This document shows positions 1-8,739 of a stretch of 64,000 nucleotides of DNA, piece by piece. Origin of the DNA: Vibrio aquaticus (GTDB taxonomy: Bacteria; Pseudomonadota; Gammaproteobacteria; Enterobacterales; Vibrionaceae); NCBI RefSeq assembly GCF_003970385.1, contig NZ_RXZH01000001.1, positions 1,307,300 through 1,371,299 of the forward strand, written 5' to 3'. Made by a program: the position numbers and the translations under genes. The notes beneath the pieces are model-generated. The model was not told the origin of the DNA and did not search any database. It saw only the letters and a program-made list of their open reading frames with translations. Position 1 is the stretch's first letter; every line of letters starts with the position of its first letter.

Positions 1-1
1 G

Positions 2-610
2 CTTATAGGTAAGCTTTTCTATGTCGTTGGCCCATCAGGTGTCGGCAAAGATAGTCTGATAGAAACCGTGCGCCATCGTTATGTGGATCAGTTTATGGTT
101 GCTCATCGCTACATCACTCGGTGCGCTAATGCTGGTGGCGAGAATCATGTCGCGCTGAGTGAAGCTGAGTTTTCTTCACGCAGAGACAATCAACTCTTTG
201 CGATGCACTGGGTAGCCCATGGCAATCATTATGGTGTCGGCAGTGAGGTGCTTTCTTGGCTAGAGCAAGGCCACAACGTCATCTTAAATGGCTCTCGGGC
301 TCAATTGGCTCAAGCTCAAGCGGTTTTTGGTCAGGCATTAGTTCCGATGGTTGTCACGGTTGCACCAAGTGTTTTAAGGCAGCGTCTAATACAACGAGGA
401 CGTGAAACCGATGAAGAGATCGAGCGCCGTTTATTGCGAAGCCAACAGTTTTGTTTGGGCGATGTTGAGGGAGTCTTTGAGCTCGACAATAGCCAAAGCC
501 TAGAGCAGGCCGCAGAGCAATTTTGGCAAATCCATCGAACCGTAACCTTAGGAGCTAATTACAGCGTGAGTCAAGGTGATGGTGTGACTGGCAAGGAGTA
601 CACAGCGTGA
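2..610 (+). CDS. phnN: Ribose 1,5-bisphosphate phosphokinase PhnN (5' end off window)
   Basis: PhnN converts ribose 1,5-bisphosphate to PRPP in the C-P lyase route of phosphonate use. The reading frame is open from base 2. Its first visible residues (LIGKLFYVV) lead into a P-loop, GPSGVGKDS, at about bases 29-55, so only a few N-terminal codons are missing. Family features follow: the AHRYITR segment, the ENHVALSE segment and VLNGSR-type text. An internal GTG at 68 is not the start, because it would remove the P-loop. The stop overlaps the GTG start of phnP by four bases, which indicates translational coupling. The rest of the C-P lyase operon presumably lies upstream of the window. Identity is confident; the true start is not visible. 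Confidence 0.93.
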   Translation, partial: LIGKLFYVVGPSGVGKDSLIETVRHRYVDQFMVAHRYITRCANAGGENHVALSEAEFSSRRDNQLFAMHWVAHGNHYGVGSEVLSWLEQGHNVILNGSRAQLAQAQAVFGQALVPMVVTVAPSVLRQRLIQRGRETDEEIERRLLRSQQFCLGDVEGVFELDNSQSLEQAAEQFWQIHRTVTLGANYSVSQGDGVTGKEYTA

Positions 611-1374
611 AACTGACATTATTAGGCACGGCGGGTTCAGAGATGATCCCGGTATATGGATGTGAATGTTCGGTTTGCATCCAAGCTCAAAGCGATACTT
701 CGTTGAGAAGAGAAAAAGCGTCCGCCTTGTTAGAGCACAATGGTCAGAAGTTGTTGCTCGATGCAAATGCGCCGGATCTGCTCAAACGGTTTCCATCTGG
801 CAGTATAGACACGATCTTACTAACGCATTACCACATGGATCATGTGATCAGTCTGTTTGACCTTAGAACGGGTAAGGGGCCGACGATCCCCGTGCTCTCA
901 CCAGATGACCCGATCGGTTGTGATGATCTCTACAAGCATCCCGGTTGTTTGGATTTCTCATCTCGAACTCAGCCCTTTGAATCCTTTTATTGGCAAGGTA
1001 TTACCATTACGCCACTGCCGTTGATTCACTCCAAACTCTGTTTGGGTTATGGCTTTGAGTATCAGGGAAAGTGCTTTGCTTACCTGACGGATACCAACGG
1101 TCTGCCACCGGAAACAAAAGCGTGGTTAGCACAACGTGATGTCGAGTGGATGATCATCGATTGTAGCTTTCCGCCAATAGACTGCGAGCAGACACGTTTG
1201 TCGAAAAACCATAACGATATCTACCAGATTCTGGATGTTTTCGAGTGTTGTCAGCCTGTCAATATGGGGCTAACTCACCTTAGCCATACCTTACTTGAGT
1301 GGGCGCACGATCATCCAAATTTCTTTAATCAAAGTCTTCACCTGCTTAGGGACAATCAGGAGATAAAAATATGA
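607..1374 (+). CDS. phnP: Phosphoribosyl 1,2-cyclic phosphate phosphodiesterase PhnP
   Basis: This is a metallo-beta-lactamase-fold enzyme that opens the 1,2-cyclic ribose phosphate left by C-P lyase, giving ribose 1,5-bisphosphate for PhnN. The metal motif THYHMDH is at residues 73-79. Further metal ligands are expected at the HS around 137, the DT at about 162 and the late THLSH segment. A Cys pair near residues 19-24 (CECSVC) fits the structural zinc site of the PhnP family. Length 255 aa is typical. The GTG start overlaps the phnN stop, and the stop overlaps the next ATG (ATGA), so the three genes are coupled. Confidence 0.93.
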   Translation: MKLTLLGTAGSEMIPVYGCECSVCIQAQSDTSLRREKASALLEHNGQKLLLDANAPDLLKRFPSGSIDTILLTHYHMDHVISLFDLRTGKGPTIPVLSPDDPIGCDDLYKHPGCLDFSSRTQPFESFYWQGITITPLPLIHSKLCLGYGFEYQGKCFAYLTDTNGLPPETKAWLAQRDVEWMIIDCSFPPIDCEQTRLSKNHNDIYQILDVFECCQPVNMGLTHLSHTLLEWAHDHPNFFNQSLHLLRDNQEIKI

Positions 1375-2024
1375 GCCCATCTGTACCAAGCCAACCTGAA
1401 TCAGCGCAGCTTTCTCATCAACCGCAAATTGCTAGCTGTTCTCGCATTCACAACACGACGCTCGGGCGTTGGACTGAGATCGCAGAGCGCTGCAAGCTAA
1501 ATAATGTTTCAGTGGGCGATTACAGTTATATCCAAAATGACTGTGATTTGATGTTCACCGATGTCGGAAAATTTACCTCAATCGCTTCATCAGTCCGTGT
1601 GAACCCAAGCAATCATCCTTGGTGGAGGCCCACCTTACACCACTTCACCTATCGACCGGGAAAGTATGGGCTAGGGGAGAGTTCTCAGTCACTCGATGAC
1701 GAGGTATTTGAATGGCGTGCAGAAGACAAAGTCTCCATTGGTCACGATGTTTGGATTGGGCATGGTGCGATCATCTTGCCGGGAGTGACGATTGGCAATG
1801 GTTCTATTGTCGGCGCTGGTAGCGTAGTGACTAAGGATGTTGCACCTTACACCATTGTGGTTGGAAACCCAGCCAAACCTCTACGTTCTCGTTTTGATGA
1901 TCCAACAATCGCGCAGCGTTTAGAAGCTCTCGCCTGGTGGGATTGGCAAGATGCACAAATTGCACAAGCATTACCATTGTTCCAAAAAGGCGCGGCAGAG
2001 TTCCTTAGCGTTTTTGAGCAATAG
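1371..2024 (+). CDS. Hexapeptide-repeat (LbH) acetyltransferase of phosphonate clusters
   Basis: A 217-aa left-handed beta-helix acetyltransferase of the xenobiotic/chloramphenicol acetyltransferase-like group. Hexapeptide-like turns are visible in the middle of the protein ([20 protein letters not shown] and the following [12 protein letters not shown]). The tail around VVGNPAK is the usual end of the coil. Proteins of this type recur in phn operons and are annotated as phosphonate-metabolism transferases, but the acceptor is unknown to me. The start codon overlaps the phnP stop by four bases, so it is co-translated with phnN-phnP. It is the last gene of that run; a 351-base gap follows. Confidence 0.85.
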   Translation: MSPSVPSQPESAQLSHQPQIASCSRIHNTTLGRWTEIAERCKLNNVSVGDYSYIQNDCDLMFTDVGKFTSIASSVRVNPSNHPWWRPTLHHFTYRPGKYGLGESSQSLDDEVFEWRAEDKVSIGHDVWIGHGAIILPGVTIGNGSIVGAGSVVTKDVAPYTIVVGNPAKPLRSRFDDPTIAQRLEALAWWDWQDAQIAQALPLFQKGAAEFLSVFEQ

Positions 2025-2375
2025 CGTTCACCTTATCATAAGCGTTTAACGGGTTTCGATTGCCGACGAAGCCCCCTCACGTTCCATCCACGTCTGCGGC
2101 GCTTCTTTTCCCTATGGTTCAGCCTGTTTCATGACCAACTGATTACAGATAAGTGTTAGATAGATTCTGTTTCTTTGTTGTCATAGCTGATTAAATTTTA
2201 TGTGCCCACAACCCCTCTGTTGGTCAGTAAGTTTATGTAACTTAGGAAAAAGAGGTCGTGGTGTTTTATATCTGTCTAGAGCATTAATTAACCTAAGTGT
2301 CATTAAATTGAACAATTTCCTTCAACTATTTGAATTGTAATTGCTCCAGTATTTTATAGATCATGGAGAAACATT
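2025..2375 (+). promoter_or_regulatory. Intergenic region upstream of phnC; putative promoter and weak Pho-box-like sites
   Basis: No ORF here looks real. A plausible sigma-70 promoter lies near the 3' end: TTGAAT, 17 bases, then TTTATA, starting close to 2332. Two TGTCAT hexamers (in the TTGTCATAGC stretch near 2178, and at 2298-2303) resemble half of a PhoB box (CTGTCATA), but the second halves match poorly. PhoB control is therefore only a suggestion, based on phosphonate genes usually belonging to the Pho regulon. A GGAG ribosome-binding site at 2365-2368 sits seven bases before the phnC ATG. Confidence 0.4.
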
Positions 2376-3215
2376 ATGGCAATGGCTGCACCGCTATTTG
2401 AGGTCGTCAATGACCCCTTTGAAGCACCGTTAATCGATCTTGGGCGCAAGGTGCTAGAGGTCCAGAATCTGACTAAAGCGTATCAGCAAGAGAAACTGGT
2501 ACTGGACGGGATTAGCTTCGAGCTGAGAGCGGGTGAATTTGTTGCTGTAGTGGGGCGCTCAGGAGCGGGTAAATCGACGTTATTGCATACACTGAACGGC
2601 ACAATACCCGCGACCAGTGGGCATATCCTTAACGTCCATACTGACCTCACTACAGACGATGTACTGAGCATGAACCGCAAAGAGCTCCGCAACTGGCGCA
2701 CTCACTGTGGCATGATTTTTCAAGACTTCTGCTTAGTGCCTCGCTTGGACGTTATTTCGAATGTACTGCTTGGCCGCCTCAGCTTTACCTCTACGTTCAA
2801 GTCTCTGCTTAAAGTGTTTAGCGACAAAGATCGAGCGGAAGCCATCGAACTCCTCAAATGGCTCAACATGTTGCCGTATGCACTTCAGCGCGCTGAAAAC
2901 CTATCTGGTGGTCAGCAACAACGTGTCGCGATATGCCGCGCCATGATGCAAAAACCTAAGATTCTTCTTGCCGATGAGCCAGTCGCTTCACTCGATCCTA
3001 AAAACACAGTCCGCATTATGGAAGCGCTACAAAAAGTCGCCTCCGATGGGGTTGGTGTGATGGTGAATCTGCATTCAATTGAACTGGTTCAACAGTACTG
3101 CACACGAGTTATCGGTCTAGCAAAAGGTCGGGTGATTTATGACGGCCATCCATCTGGATTGAATGAACAGATTTTGAACCAGCTGTACGGTGACGAAATC
3201 GATCAGGTGAGCTAA
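2376..3215 (+). CDS. phnC: Phosphonate ABC transporter ATP-binding protein PhnC
   Basis: ATPase subunit of the phosphonate/phosphate-ester importer. The nucleotide-binding domain carries Walker [10 protein letters not shown] (residues 60-68), signature LSGGQQQR (176-183) and Walker B ILLADEP followed by the D-loop SLD (about 196-207). The N-terminal 25 residues before the fold are slightly longer than in E. coli PhnC. The start at 2376 has GGAG seven bases upstream; an ATG two codons later is an alternative. It leads phnC-phnD-phnE-phnE, separated from phnNP by a 351-base gap, so this transporter unit probably has its own promoter. Confidence 0.95.
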   Translation: MAMAAPLFEVVNDPFEAPLIDLGRKVLEVQNLTKAYQQEKLVLDGISFELRAGEFVAVVGRSGAGKSTLLHTLNGTIPATSGHILNVHTDLTTDDVLSMNRKELRNWRTHCGMIFQDFCLVPRLDVISNVLLGRLSFTSTFKSLLKVFSDKDRAEAIELLKWLNMLPYALQRAENLSGGQQQRVAICRAMMQKPKILLADEPVASLDPKNTVRIMEALQKVASDGVGVMVNLHSIELVQQYCTRVIGLAKGRVIYDGHPSGLNEQILNQLYGDEIDQVS

Positions 3216-3295
3216 ACGCAGCTCAATAGTTTTTATTCCACTTAATACACGCAACGAGCACAAACGCTCAAAATCTTTAGAGTTAAGGATAGAAA

Positions 3296-4216
3296 ATGAA
3301 AAAGGTATTTGCCCTAGGTATGATCGCAGCTTCAATGGCGACTTTTAATGCTCAAGCAGCACCAAAGGAAATCAACCTCGGTATTCTTGGTGGCCAAAAT
3401 GCAGCTCAGCAAATTGGCGACAACCAGTGTGTAGCAGAGTTTCTAAAAGAAGAGTTGGGTGTTAAGACAAACATCCGTAACTCAACGGATTACAACGCGG
3501 TAATCCAAGGGCTACTAGGCAACAAGATCGACCTAGTCATCAATATGTCTCCTAAGTCTTTTGCCGAAATCTACCTAAACGACCCAGACGCAGTCGAGCT
3601 TGTGGGTATCACGGTTGACAATACCGATGATTCGCGTGGTTACCACTCGGTGATCTTGGTTAAGTCTGACAGTGAGTTCAAATCCATTGAAGATCTAAAA
3701 GGCACAGATTTCTCATTTGCTGATCCAAACTCGACGTCTGGTTTCCTTATTCCAAACAACCAGCTTGAGCAATCGCTAGGCGGTAATATGGATAACGCGT
3801 ACAACGGCTACTTTAAGTCAGTCGGTTTCTCTGGCGGCCACGAGCAAGACATCGTTGGTGTTATCAATGGCCAGTTTGATGCAGCGGTCACTTGGTCTTC
3901 AATGCTAGGTAATGAGAATGAAGGCTACAGCGCGGGTGCCATCCGTCGTTACCTTGATCACGATAAAGATCTAATGAGCAAAATCCGCATCATCTGGAAA
4001 TCGCCATTGATTGCAAATGGCCCAACGCTGGTAAGCAATAACCTTGAGCCTAAGTTCAAAGCAGACTTAACGGCAGCAATCAAGAAGCTATCTGCGGAAC
4101 AAAATGAGTGTTTCAGCAAAGCTGCGGGTGGCACGCTGCACCTAGCGGATACAAACGTTGCCGAATACCAATCGATCATCGACCTGGTTAAAGCGACGAA
4201 ATTCGCTAAGCGTTAA
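3296..4216 (+). CDS. phnD: Phosphonate ABC transporter periplasmic binding protein PhnD
   Basis: Periplasmic substrate-binding protein. An N-terminal Sec signal peptide has a KK start, a hydrophobic core and an AQA cleavage site after about residue 21. The mature part has PhnD-family features: GILGGQN near the N terminus, the NSTSGFLIP segment, and the GGHEQDIVGVINGQFDAAVTWSS-type loop that contacts the phosphonate. Length 306 aa is typical. It lies 80 bases after phnC with an AAGGA-type ribosome site before the ATG. It is followed by a strong hairpin before the permease genes, consistent with higher expression of the binding protein. Confidence 0.95.
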   Translation: MKKVFALGMIAASMATFNAQAAPKEINLGILGGQNAAQQIGDNQCVAEFLKEELGVKTNIRNSTDYNAVIQGLLGNKIDLVINMSPKSFAEIYLNDPDAVELVGITVDNTDDSRGYHSVILVKSDSEFKSIEDLKGTDFSFADPNSTSGFLIPNNQLEQSLGGNMDNAYNGYFKSVGFSGGHEQDIVGVINGQFDAAVTWSSMLGNENEGYSAGAIRRYLDHDKDLMSKIRIIWKSPLIANGPTLVSNNLEPKFKADLTAAIKKLSAEQNECFSKAAGGTLHLADTNVAEYQSIIDLVKATKFAKR

Positions 4217-4241
4217 GCCTTCTCTATGCCCCTTGCGGCTT

Positions 4242-4285
4242 AGCTTACTCCCCACTGCAAAGTGAACGTGGTTGGGGAGTAAGCT
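4242..4285 (+). terminator. Perfect 13-bp hairpin between phnD and phnE (attenuator or mRNA stabiliser)
   Basis: AGCTTACTCCCCA (4242-4254) pairs perfectly with TGGGGAGTAAGCT (4273-4285) across an 18-base loop. It is followed by a weak T-rich stretch (CTATTTTTG, with the T run near 4294-4298). The position between a binding-protein gene and permease genes suggests a partial terminator or an RNA-processing/stabilising stem that raises phnD over phnE. Which of these applies cannot be told from sequence. Confidence 0.65.
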
Positions 4286-4315
4286 CTTCACTATTTTTGT
4301 ATCTTTGGATTTGTT

Positions 4316-5188
4316 ATGCAGTTCGAACACTATTATCAGCAGGTTCGCCGTAAACAGAAAACCGACGCATTCATGTGGTCAGGGATGTTTATGCTGCTTT
4401 ATTTGCTTTCTGGACACTTTGCTGAGTTTAGTCTCCGCCAGATTATTAATAACGCCCCGTCGCTTTTTGATTATATCTACGACACCATTCCAGACCTTTC
4501 TTGGCAGCATCTGTTTGCGGGCCGTGATGAGGCTGGTCACGCGGTACCAGGGTCACTGATTTATTGGGGATATCGCCTGCATATTCAGATCCCACTCCTT
4601 TGGGAAACCATCAACGTCGCGATGGCAGCGACATTGGTCTCTTCTGCAGTTGCTATCGTTCTTGCCTTTTTGTGTGCAAGTAATGGTTATGCGCCAGCGT
4701 CAGTTCGTGTTGGGGTGCGTTCATTTGTTGCCTTCTTACGTACGATGCCCGAGCTGGCATGGGCGGTGATGTTTGTCATGGCTTTTGGTGTCGGTACTTT
4801 CCCTGGTTTTGTTGCGCTGACACTTCACAGTATTGGTAGCCTGACCAAGCTGTTTTATGAGTCTATTGAAACCATTTCTGACAAACCAGTTCGCGGCTTA
4901 ACATCCTGTGGCTCAAGCCCGATTCAGAGAATCCGTTTTGCTTTTTGGCCTCAGGTTAAGCCAACAGTGCTTTCGTTTGTTTTCCTACGTTTTGAAGTTA
5001 ACTTCCGTTCGTCAACCATCTTAGGCCTAGTCGGCGCTGGTGGTATTGGTCAGGAGTTAATGACCAATATAAGTTTAGGTCGCAATGACCAAGTCAGTAT
5101 TACCCTTATGCTGATTATCATTGTGGTAGGCATTATCGATTCGCTGTCTGGTGTCTTGCGAAGAAAAGTTATCAGTGGTGGCGCATAA
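4316..5188 (+). CDS. phnE: Phosphonate ABC transporter permease PhnE (first copy)
   Basis: Membrane component of the importer. At least five or six hydrophobic segments are visible. The inner-membrane-transport signature lies near the C terminus (STILGLVGAGGIGQEL), where the EAA-type coupling loop region contacts PhnC. Length 290 aa is normal. The stop codon shares one base with the ATG of the second permease (TAATG), so the two are translationally coupled and probably form a heterodimeric channel. Confidence 0.92.
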   Translation: MQFEHYYQQVRRKQKTDAFMWSGMFMLLYLLSGHFAEFSLRQIINNAPSLFDYIYDTIPDLSWQHLFAGRDEAGHAVPGSLIYWGYRLHIQIPLLWETINVAMAATLVSSAVAIVLAFLCASNGYAPASVRVGVRSFVAFLRTMPELAWAVMFVMAFGVGTFPGFVALTLHSIGSLTKLFYESIETISDKPVRGLTSCGSSPIQRIRFAFWPQVKPTVLSFVFLRFEVNFRSSTILGLVGAGGIGQELMTNISLGRNDQVSITLMLIIIVVGIIDSLSGVLRRKVISGGA

Positions 5189-6057
5189 TGGAACAGCAAG
5201 CAATTACCCAAATCAAACAACAAAACGCTGAGGTCTTTTCCCTGCAAACTCGCTATCTGCGTCTAGTGGCGCTGACGGTTGCCGTAATCATCGGTTACTA
5301 CTTCCTGTTTTTCTCCGTTTATGGCGTCTCTGAAGAACAGTTTGCGATGGGTTGTGAAAAAATTGGAACGTACTTCCTAAGCATGTTTGTGTGGCGAGAC
5401 TTCTGGGACTGGCCGTTCGAGTACTACTTTAAGCAAATTGGTATCACGCTAGCGATTGTATTTGGTGGTACTTTGACCGCATCGGTTGTGGCACTGCCTT
5501 TGTCCTTTCTGGCGGCTCGCAATGTGATGACAGGTCCGTTTCGTATTGCAGCGACCTTTATGCGCCGTATCTTCGATGTGTGTCGAGGTATCGATATGGC
5601 TATCTGGGGCATGATTTTTGTGCGTGCCGTAGGTCTTGGTCCGTTAGCAGGCGTCATGGCCATTTTTGTTCAAGACTTAGGTTTATTCGGCAAACTCTAC
5701 GCTGAAAGCCATGAAGCTGCTGACAAAAAACCTTCGCAAGGCATGACATCGGTAGGCGCGAATAGCCTACAAAAGCATCGTTTCTCTATCTTTACTCAAT
5801 CATTCCCAAGCTTTTTAGCCCTAACGCTTTACCAATTGGAATCGAATACTCGTTCGGCAGCGGTATTAGGCTTTGTGGGCGCGGGTGGTATCGGCTTGGT
5901 CTATGCAGAGAATATGCGTCTTTGGAATTGGGATGTCGTCACCTTCATCACATTGGTGCTGGTGGTGGTGATCATGATTCTAGATAAGGTATCGAGCGTC
6001 CTACGCCAGAAATACATTATTGGTGAGAACATTCCGCTTTATAACCCGAAGGCTTAA
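5188..6057 (+). CDS. phnE: Phosphonate ABC transporter permease PhnE (second copy)
   Basis: A second, diverged PhnE-type permease of 289 aa with the same architecture: an N-terminal cytoplasmic stretch, multiple membrane helices and a SAAVLGFVGAGGIGLV motif near the C terminus. Split phnE1/phnE2 pairs are common where the permease is a heterodimer. The start overlaps the phnE1 stop (TAATG). The GNAT gene begins two bases after its stop, so all belong to one transcript. Confidence 0.92.
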   Translation: MEQQAITQIKQQNAEVFSLQTRYLRLVALTVAVIIGYYFLFFSVYGVSEEQFAMGCEKIGTYFLSMFVWRDFWDWPFEYYFKQIGITLAIVFGGTLTASVVALPLSFLAARNVMTGPFRIAATFMRRIFDVCRGIDMAIWGMIFVRAVGLGPLAGVMAIFVQDLGLFGKLYAESHEAADKKPSQGMTSVGANSLQKHRFSIFTQSFPSFLALTLYQLESNTRSAAVLGFVGAGGIGLVYAENMRLWNWDVVTFITLVLVVVIMILDKVSSVLRQKYIIGENIPLYNPKA

Positions 6058-6059
6058 CC

Positions 6060-6530
6060 ATGGAAATATCAATTCTAGCACCGCTTAACGGCGAACAACT
6101 GACTTCTGAACTTCTTACTTCTGAACTTCTTACTTCTGAAGAGCGGGCTGCACTGGGCGTTTTACAGCAGCTTAGGCCAGAATTTTCAATCCAAGAGCTT
6201 GCGATCAAGGTTGCCCGTCAGCAGGAATATGGCTATCAACTGGCATATCTGCAGAAGGAGGGTGTTTGCGCTGCAGTTTGCGGATTTAACGTTGGAGAAA
6301 AGCTCTCGTGGGGCAAGCACATTTACATCGATGACTTTGTCACCAATAGCGAGAGTCGTTCTGCGGGCGTAGGCAAGTTCTTCCTTGATTGGGTTAAACA
6401 ATATGCTGAGAAAAATGGTTGTCAGCAAGTACACCTAGGCTCTGGAGTCAACCGCTTTGGCGCGCATAAGTTTTACCTGCGAGAGGGCTTTAAGATATCC
6501 AGTCACCATTTTATGTGCAGTGTGCTTTAA
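6060..6530 (+). CDS. GNAT-family acetyltransferase at the end of the phn transporter operon
   Basis: A 156-aa GNAT N-acetyltransferase. The acetyl-CoA loop region is around YIDDFVTNSESRSAGVGKFF, an R/Q-x-x-G-x-G/A-like motif, followed by the beta4-alpha4 segment and a C-terminal HKFYLREGFK that is typical of GNATs. The position directly after phnE suggests a PhnO-like role (acetylation of aminoalkylphosphonates), but this is inferred from context. The N terminus contains a slippage-prone 15-base repeat encoding LTSEL units, present two and a half times. It starts two bases after phnE. Confidence 0.8.
   Translation: MEISILAPLNGEQLTSELLTSELLTSEERAALGVLQQLRPEFSIQELAIKVARQQEYGYQLAYLQKEGVCAAVCGFNVGEKLSWGKHIYIDDFVTNSESRSAGVGKFFLDWVKQYAEKNGCQQVHLGSGVNRFGAHKFYLREGFKISSHHFMCSVL
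6102..6140 (+). repeat. In-frame 15-bp tandem repeat (2.6 copies) inside the GNAT gene
   Basis: The unit ACTTCTGAACTTCTT occurs at 6102-6116 and 6117-6131, followed by a partial ACTTCTGAA at 6132-6140. It encodes repeated LTSEL-type pentapeptides near residue 15. Because the unit is a multiple of three, copy-number change would lengthen or shorten the protein without a frameshift. Confidence 0.9.
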
Positions 6531-6542
6531 AGTGTGCACCTT

Positions 6543-6567
6543 TGAGCTAGTCGAGTAGGCTAGCTCA
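6543..6567. other. Short 8-bp stem-loop after the phn operon
   Basis: TGAGCTAG (6543-6550) pairs with CTAGCTCA (6560-6567) over a nine-base loop, 13 bases after the GNAT stop. There is no T-tract, so it is a poor intrinsic terminator on its own. The remaining bases up to 6749 contain no credible gene. Confidence 0.4.
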
Positions 6568-6749
6568 GACATGTCCCTTGATGGGTTACGCTTTGAAATT
6601 CGAACACAGCCGCCAGAAATGATTAAAAAATTAGTCGAAAGGCGATGTAAAGAAGGCAGAGTCAAGAACGCTGCCTTCTTGGAAAGTTTGGCTATGCGTA
6701 AAATGCGACCAGTCAATGGTCACCTTATCTGAGCCAGAGAGGGGATGAA

Positions 6750-7118
6750 TCAATTGGGAGAATGTAACCCTATTCTGTTTCCTTCAGAATCAAGGAAAAT
6801 GGCAAAAAATCCACTGTCATCGGCATGAGCTGTTTTAGGGATAACAATCTCCCCGTGATTTTTCACCACTTCATCAAGAACAACCTGTAGGTTGTCTCCT
6901 CCGTTTAGATAGATAGTTACGCCACTTGATGAAGGCTGGAAACCTTCTTCTTTTAAAATAACGCCAGTAACTGACTGATCTTCATAAGGGAATATGCCCA
7001 TTTCCATACCTGGCATTTCCATTTTTTCTATATTGATGGCCAGAATAGCCTGGTAGAATTCGATCGCTCTTGAAATATTTAATGCTGGAATTTCAAAAAT
7101 AGAAATATAGCTGTTCAT
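6750..7118 (-). CDS. VOC-family (glyoxalase/bleomycin-resistance-like) protein
   Basis: A 122-aa single-domain vicinal-oxygen-chelate protein. Typical text is FEIPALNISRAIEFYQ at the N terminus, the central PYEDQSVTGVI strand, VTIYLNGGDNL, and a C-terminal FFAIFLDSEGNRIGLHS. VOC proteins are metal-dependent lyases, dioxygenases or resistance-binding proteins; the substrate cannot be told here. I chose the ATG at 7118 because an AAGGAG ribosome site precedes it. Upstream in-frame starts (7139, 7229) would add a stretch without family similarity. An AraC-type regulator lies just upstream on the same strand and may be functionally linked. Confidence 0.8.
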   Translation of the reverse strand: MNSYISIFEIPALNISRAIEFYQAILAINIEKMEMPGMEMGIFPYEDQSVTGVILKEEGFQPSSSGVTIYLNGGDNLQVVLDEVVKNHGEIVIPKTAHADDSGFFAIFLDSEGNRIGLHSPN

Positions 7119-7327
7119 ACCTTCTCCTTTTTGACTCATAGCGGAATCGCGGTTTTTCTGATTCCATCCGGTTTGTGTTGCAACAAACAGTGGAGCCAAA
7201 GCTAACGTTGCAACGCTAAGGCTCGTCATGACGTTACTTATGTAACCTCATACCTACTGATTGAAATGCTAAGGAAAGATTACGTATTCGATAGAAGAAG
7301 GAATTGTAAAAATGCGACAGATTAAAT

Positions 7328-8140
7328 TCACTTATAGAAAATAGAAGAAAGAGCCATGTTCTTATTTCCTAGAAATTCTTTTGGGCTGACTCCGGTGAAT
7401 TCTTTGAAATCTTTGATAAAGTGCGACTGATCGTAGTAATCATTCTGATAAGCGATGTGGGTAAGGCTTTCCTCTTCGTTAAGCATCGCTTTTAAAGCAG
7501 TTTGAAGCCGAATCAATTTACCTAGTTGTTTCGGGCTGACGCCAACTTGTTTTACGAACATCCTCTCAAGTTGTCTTCTTTTGGATAAATCCTCTTTGAG
7601 GAGCGTGTTAATCGACGCACTTCCCTTTGTTGCGAATAGAGCATCTATTGTTGTTTTGACGATATTATCCAGCGTCGTCTGTTCATTGAGCTTGTTGAGA
7701 AAAAATGACTCGATTATCTTTATTCTTTGCTCCGTATCTTCGGCGCGGATGATGTCTTGTTCCAACTTCTTAGCCGCTTTTTCCTCGAACAATCGAGCTA
7801 AGGGTGTCTCGGTATTTGCCAACGCCTTGATAGGTCCATTTACAAAGTTAGCAAATCCATAAGGGTAAAAACGAATGGCGAATGTGTTGACGTACCCCGT
7901 CGGTTCAATATAACAAGGTGCGATGGTATGACCCAGTACCATCGCTCTAGGCTGTATTATGAAGCTATCTTCAGAGGTATATCTTTTTATATCGTCTCCA
8001 AGAATAAATGCCATTTCGATGGTACCGTCTGGAATGATTCGTTGTCTTTGAGTGTCTTCCGTTTTAGGGACTTCCAAAGTCCAGTAGCAACTGATTAGCG
8101 ATTCTAGCTCTCGGTGTGGCTGAAAGGTCTGATAATTCAC
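7328..8140 (-). CDS. AraC-family transcriptional regulator
   Basis: A 270-aa regulator. The C-terminal 100 residues form the two-helix-turn-helix AraC DNA-binding domain (GVSPKQLGKLIRLQ for the first part; AYQNDYYDQSHFIKDF then FTGVSPKEF for the second, the classic family signature). The N-terminal half (YWTLEVPK, RIIPDGTIEMAFILGD) resembles the sensor domain often paired with this HTH in regulators of small enzymes. The 209-base gap to the downstream VOC gene leaves room for a regulated promoter there. The ligand is unknown. Confidence 0.88.
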   Translation of the reverse strand: MNYQTFQPHRELESLISCYWTLEVPKTEDTQRQRIIPDGTIEMAFILGDDIKRYTSEDSFIIQPRAMVLGHTIAPCYIEPTGYVNTFAIRFYPYGFANFVNGPIKALANTETPLARLFEEKAAKKLEQDIIRAEDTEQRIKIIESFFLNKLNEQTTLDNIVKTTIDALFATKGSASINTLLKEDLSKRRQLERMFVKQVGVSPKQLGKLIRLQTALKAMLNEEESLTHIAYQNDYYDQSHFIKDFKEFTGVSPKEFLGNKNMALSSIFYK

Positions 8141-8323
8141 AAGCGATTCTATTCCCTATCTTATGCCGCCTCCCAGGCAGCTTCCATCCATCATCAAATA
8201 ATATTTCAAAAGAAACAGAGCCGTCTACTTAACTTTCCACAAACTAACCTTATCGAAGGAAACACTTGCGATCTCATGCTTCAACGCATTTTTGTCCAAT
8301 AGAGGATCATATCCAGTTTATAA

Positions 8324-8354
8324 AAGAGTCAACGAAGTCCGTTGGCTCTTTTTT
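8324..8354 (+). terminator. Orphan intrinsic terminator
   Basis: AAGAGTCAAC (8324-8333) pairs with GTTGGCTCTT (8341-8350), with one G-U pair and a seven-base loop, followed by a T run through 8354. It points to a plus-strand transcript originating between 8141 and 8320, where no gene is recognised. Confidence 0.75.
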
Positions 8355-8364
8355 GTACGCTTAA

Positions 8365-8565
8365 GAAACATTATGCGAAGAGGGCTCGTTTTTCTGGATA
8401 TTATTCAAGGAAGCGAATCTCTCGCGCTGGATTACTGTGAACGAACCATCAGATTCCGACAAAATCTTTCGCTTTGAGCTGCCGACGGTGGGGTATTTAG
8501 TCAAGACTGACGAATTAAAAAAGCATGAAAACAGAGATAATCACCAATTCTCTCGGTGCGGCTGA
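8365..8565 (+). pseudogene. Possible coding remnant (about 66 codons, no clear start)
   Basis: A frame open from 8365 to a stop at 8563-8565. The portion from a GTG at 8437 encodes VNEPSDSDKIFRFELPTVGY and continues with a charged tail ending in SRCG. Composition looks protein-like, but there is no ATG with a ribosome site and I do not recognise the family. It could be the end of a decayed gene or chance. Confidence 0.25.
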
Positions 8566-8739
8566 ATAATTAGATTTTGCTTGGTTAATTATCCAAAAAC
8601 GCAAGAGTCGAACGCTCAAATACTCTTTGAATATCATCACATTCACGCTTACTAAATTTCCCTAGTATCAGGTCATCAACTAATACCAATAACGCTTGCC
8701 GACACTGTTTCGGTATCAAGATAAAGGATAAATATAAAA

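Larger units (their letters stand above)
8141..8739. other. Long intergenic region with an orphan terminator and a possible gene remnant
   Basis: Nearly 600 bases between the AraC gene (minus) and the triple-RidA gene (plus). It contains a plus-strand intrinsic terminator at 8324-8354 with no plus-strand gene upstream, and a codon-like open stretch at about 8365-8565. The short ORFs at 8114-8302 and 8292-8477 show no credible start signals or family features. The last 100 bases presumably hold the RidA-gene promoter. An AAGGA-like site (AAAGGATAAAT) precedes the ATG. Confidence 0.5.

Noticed and set aside
2160..2320. Clear PhoB box upstream of phnC
   Set aside because: Only single half-site matches (TGTCAT) are seen; the second halves are poor, so it is listed only as a weak possibility within the promoter region.
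6435..6716. Minus-strand ORF of 93 codons after the phn operon
   Set aside because: It overlaps the end of the GNAT gene, has no ribosome site or family features, and its composition looks like antisense noise.
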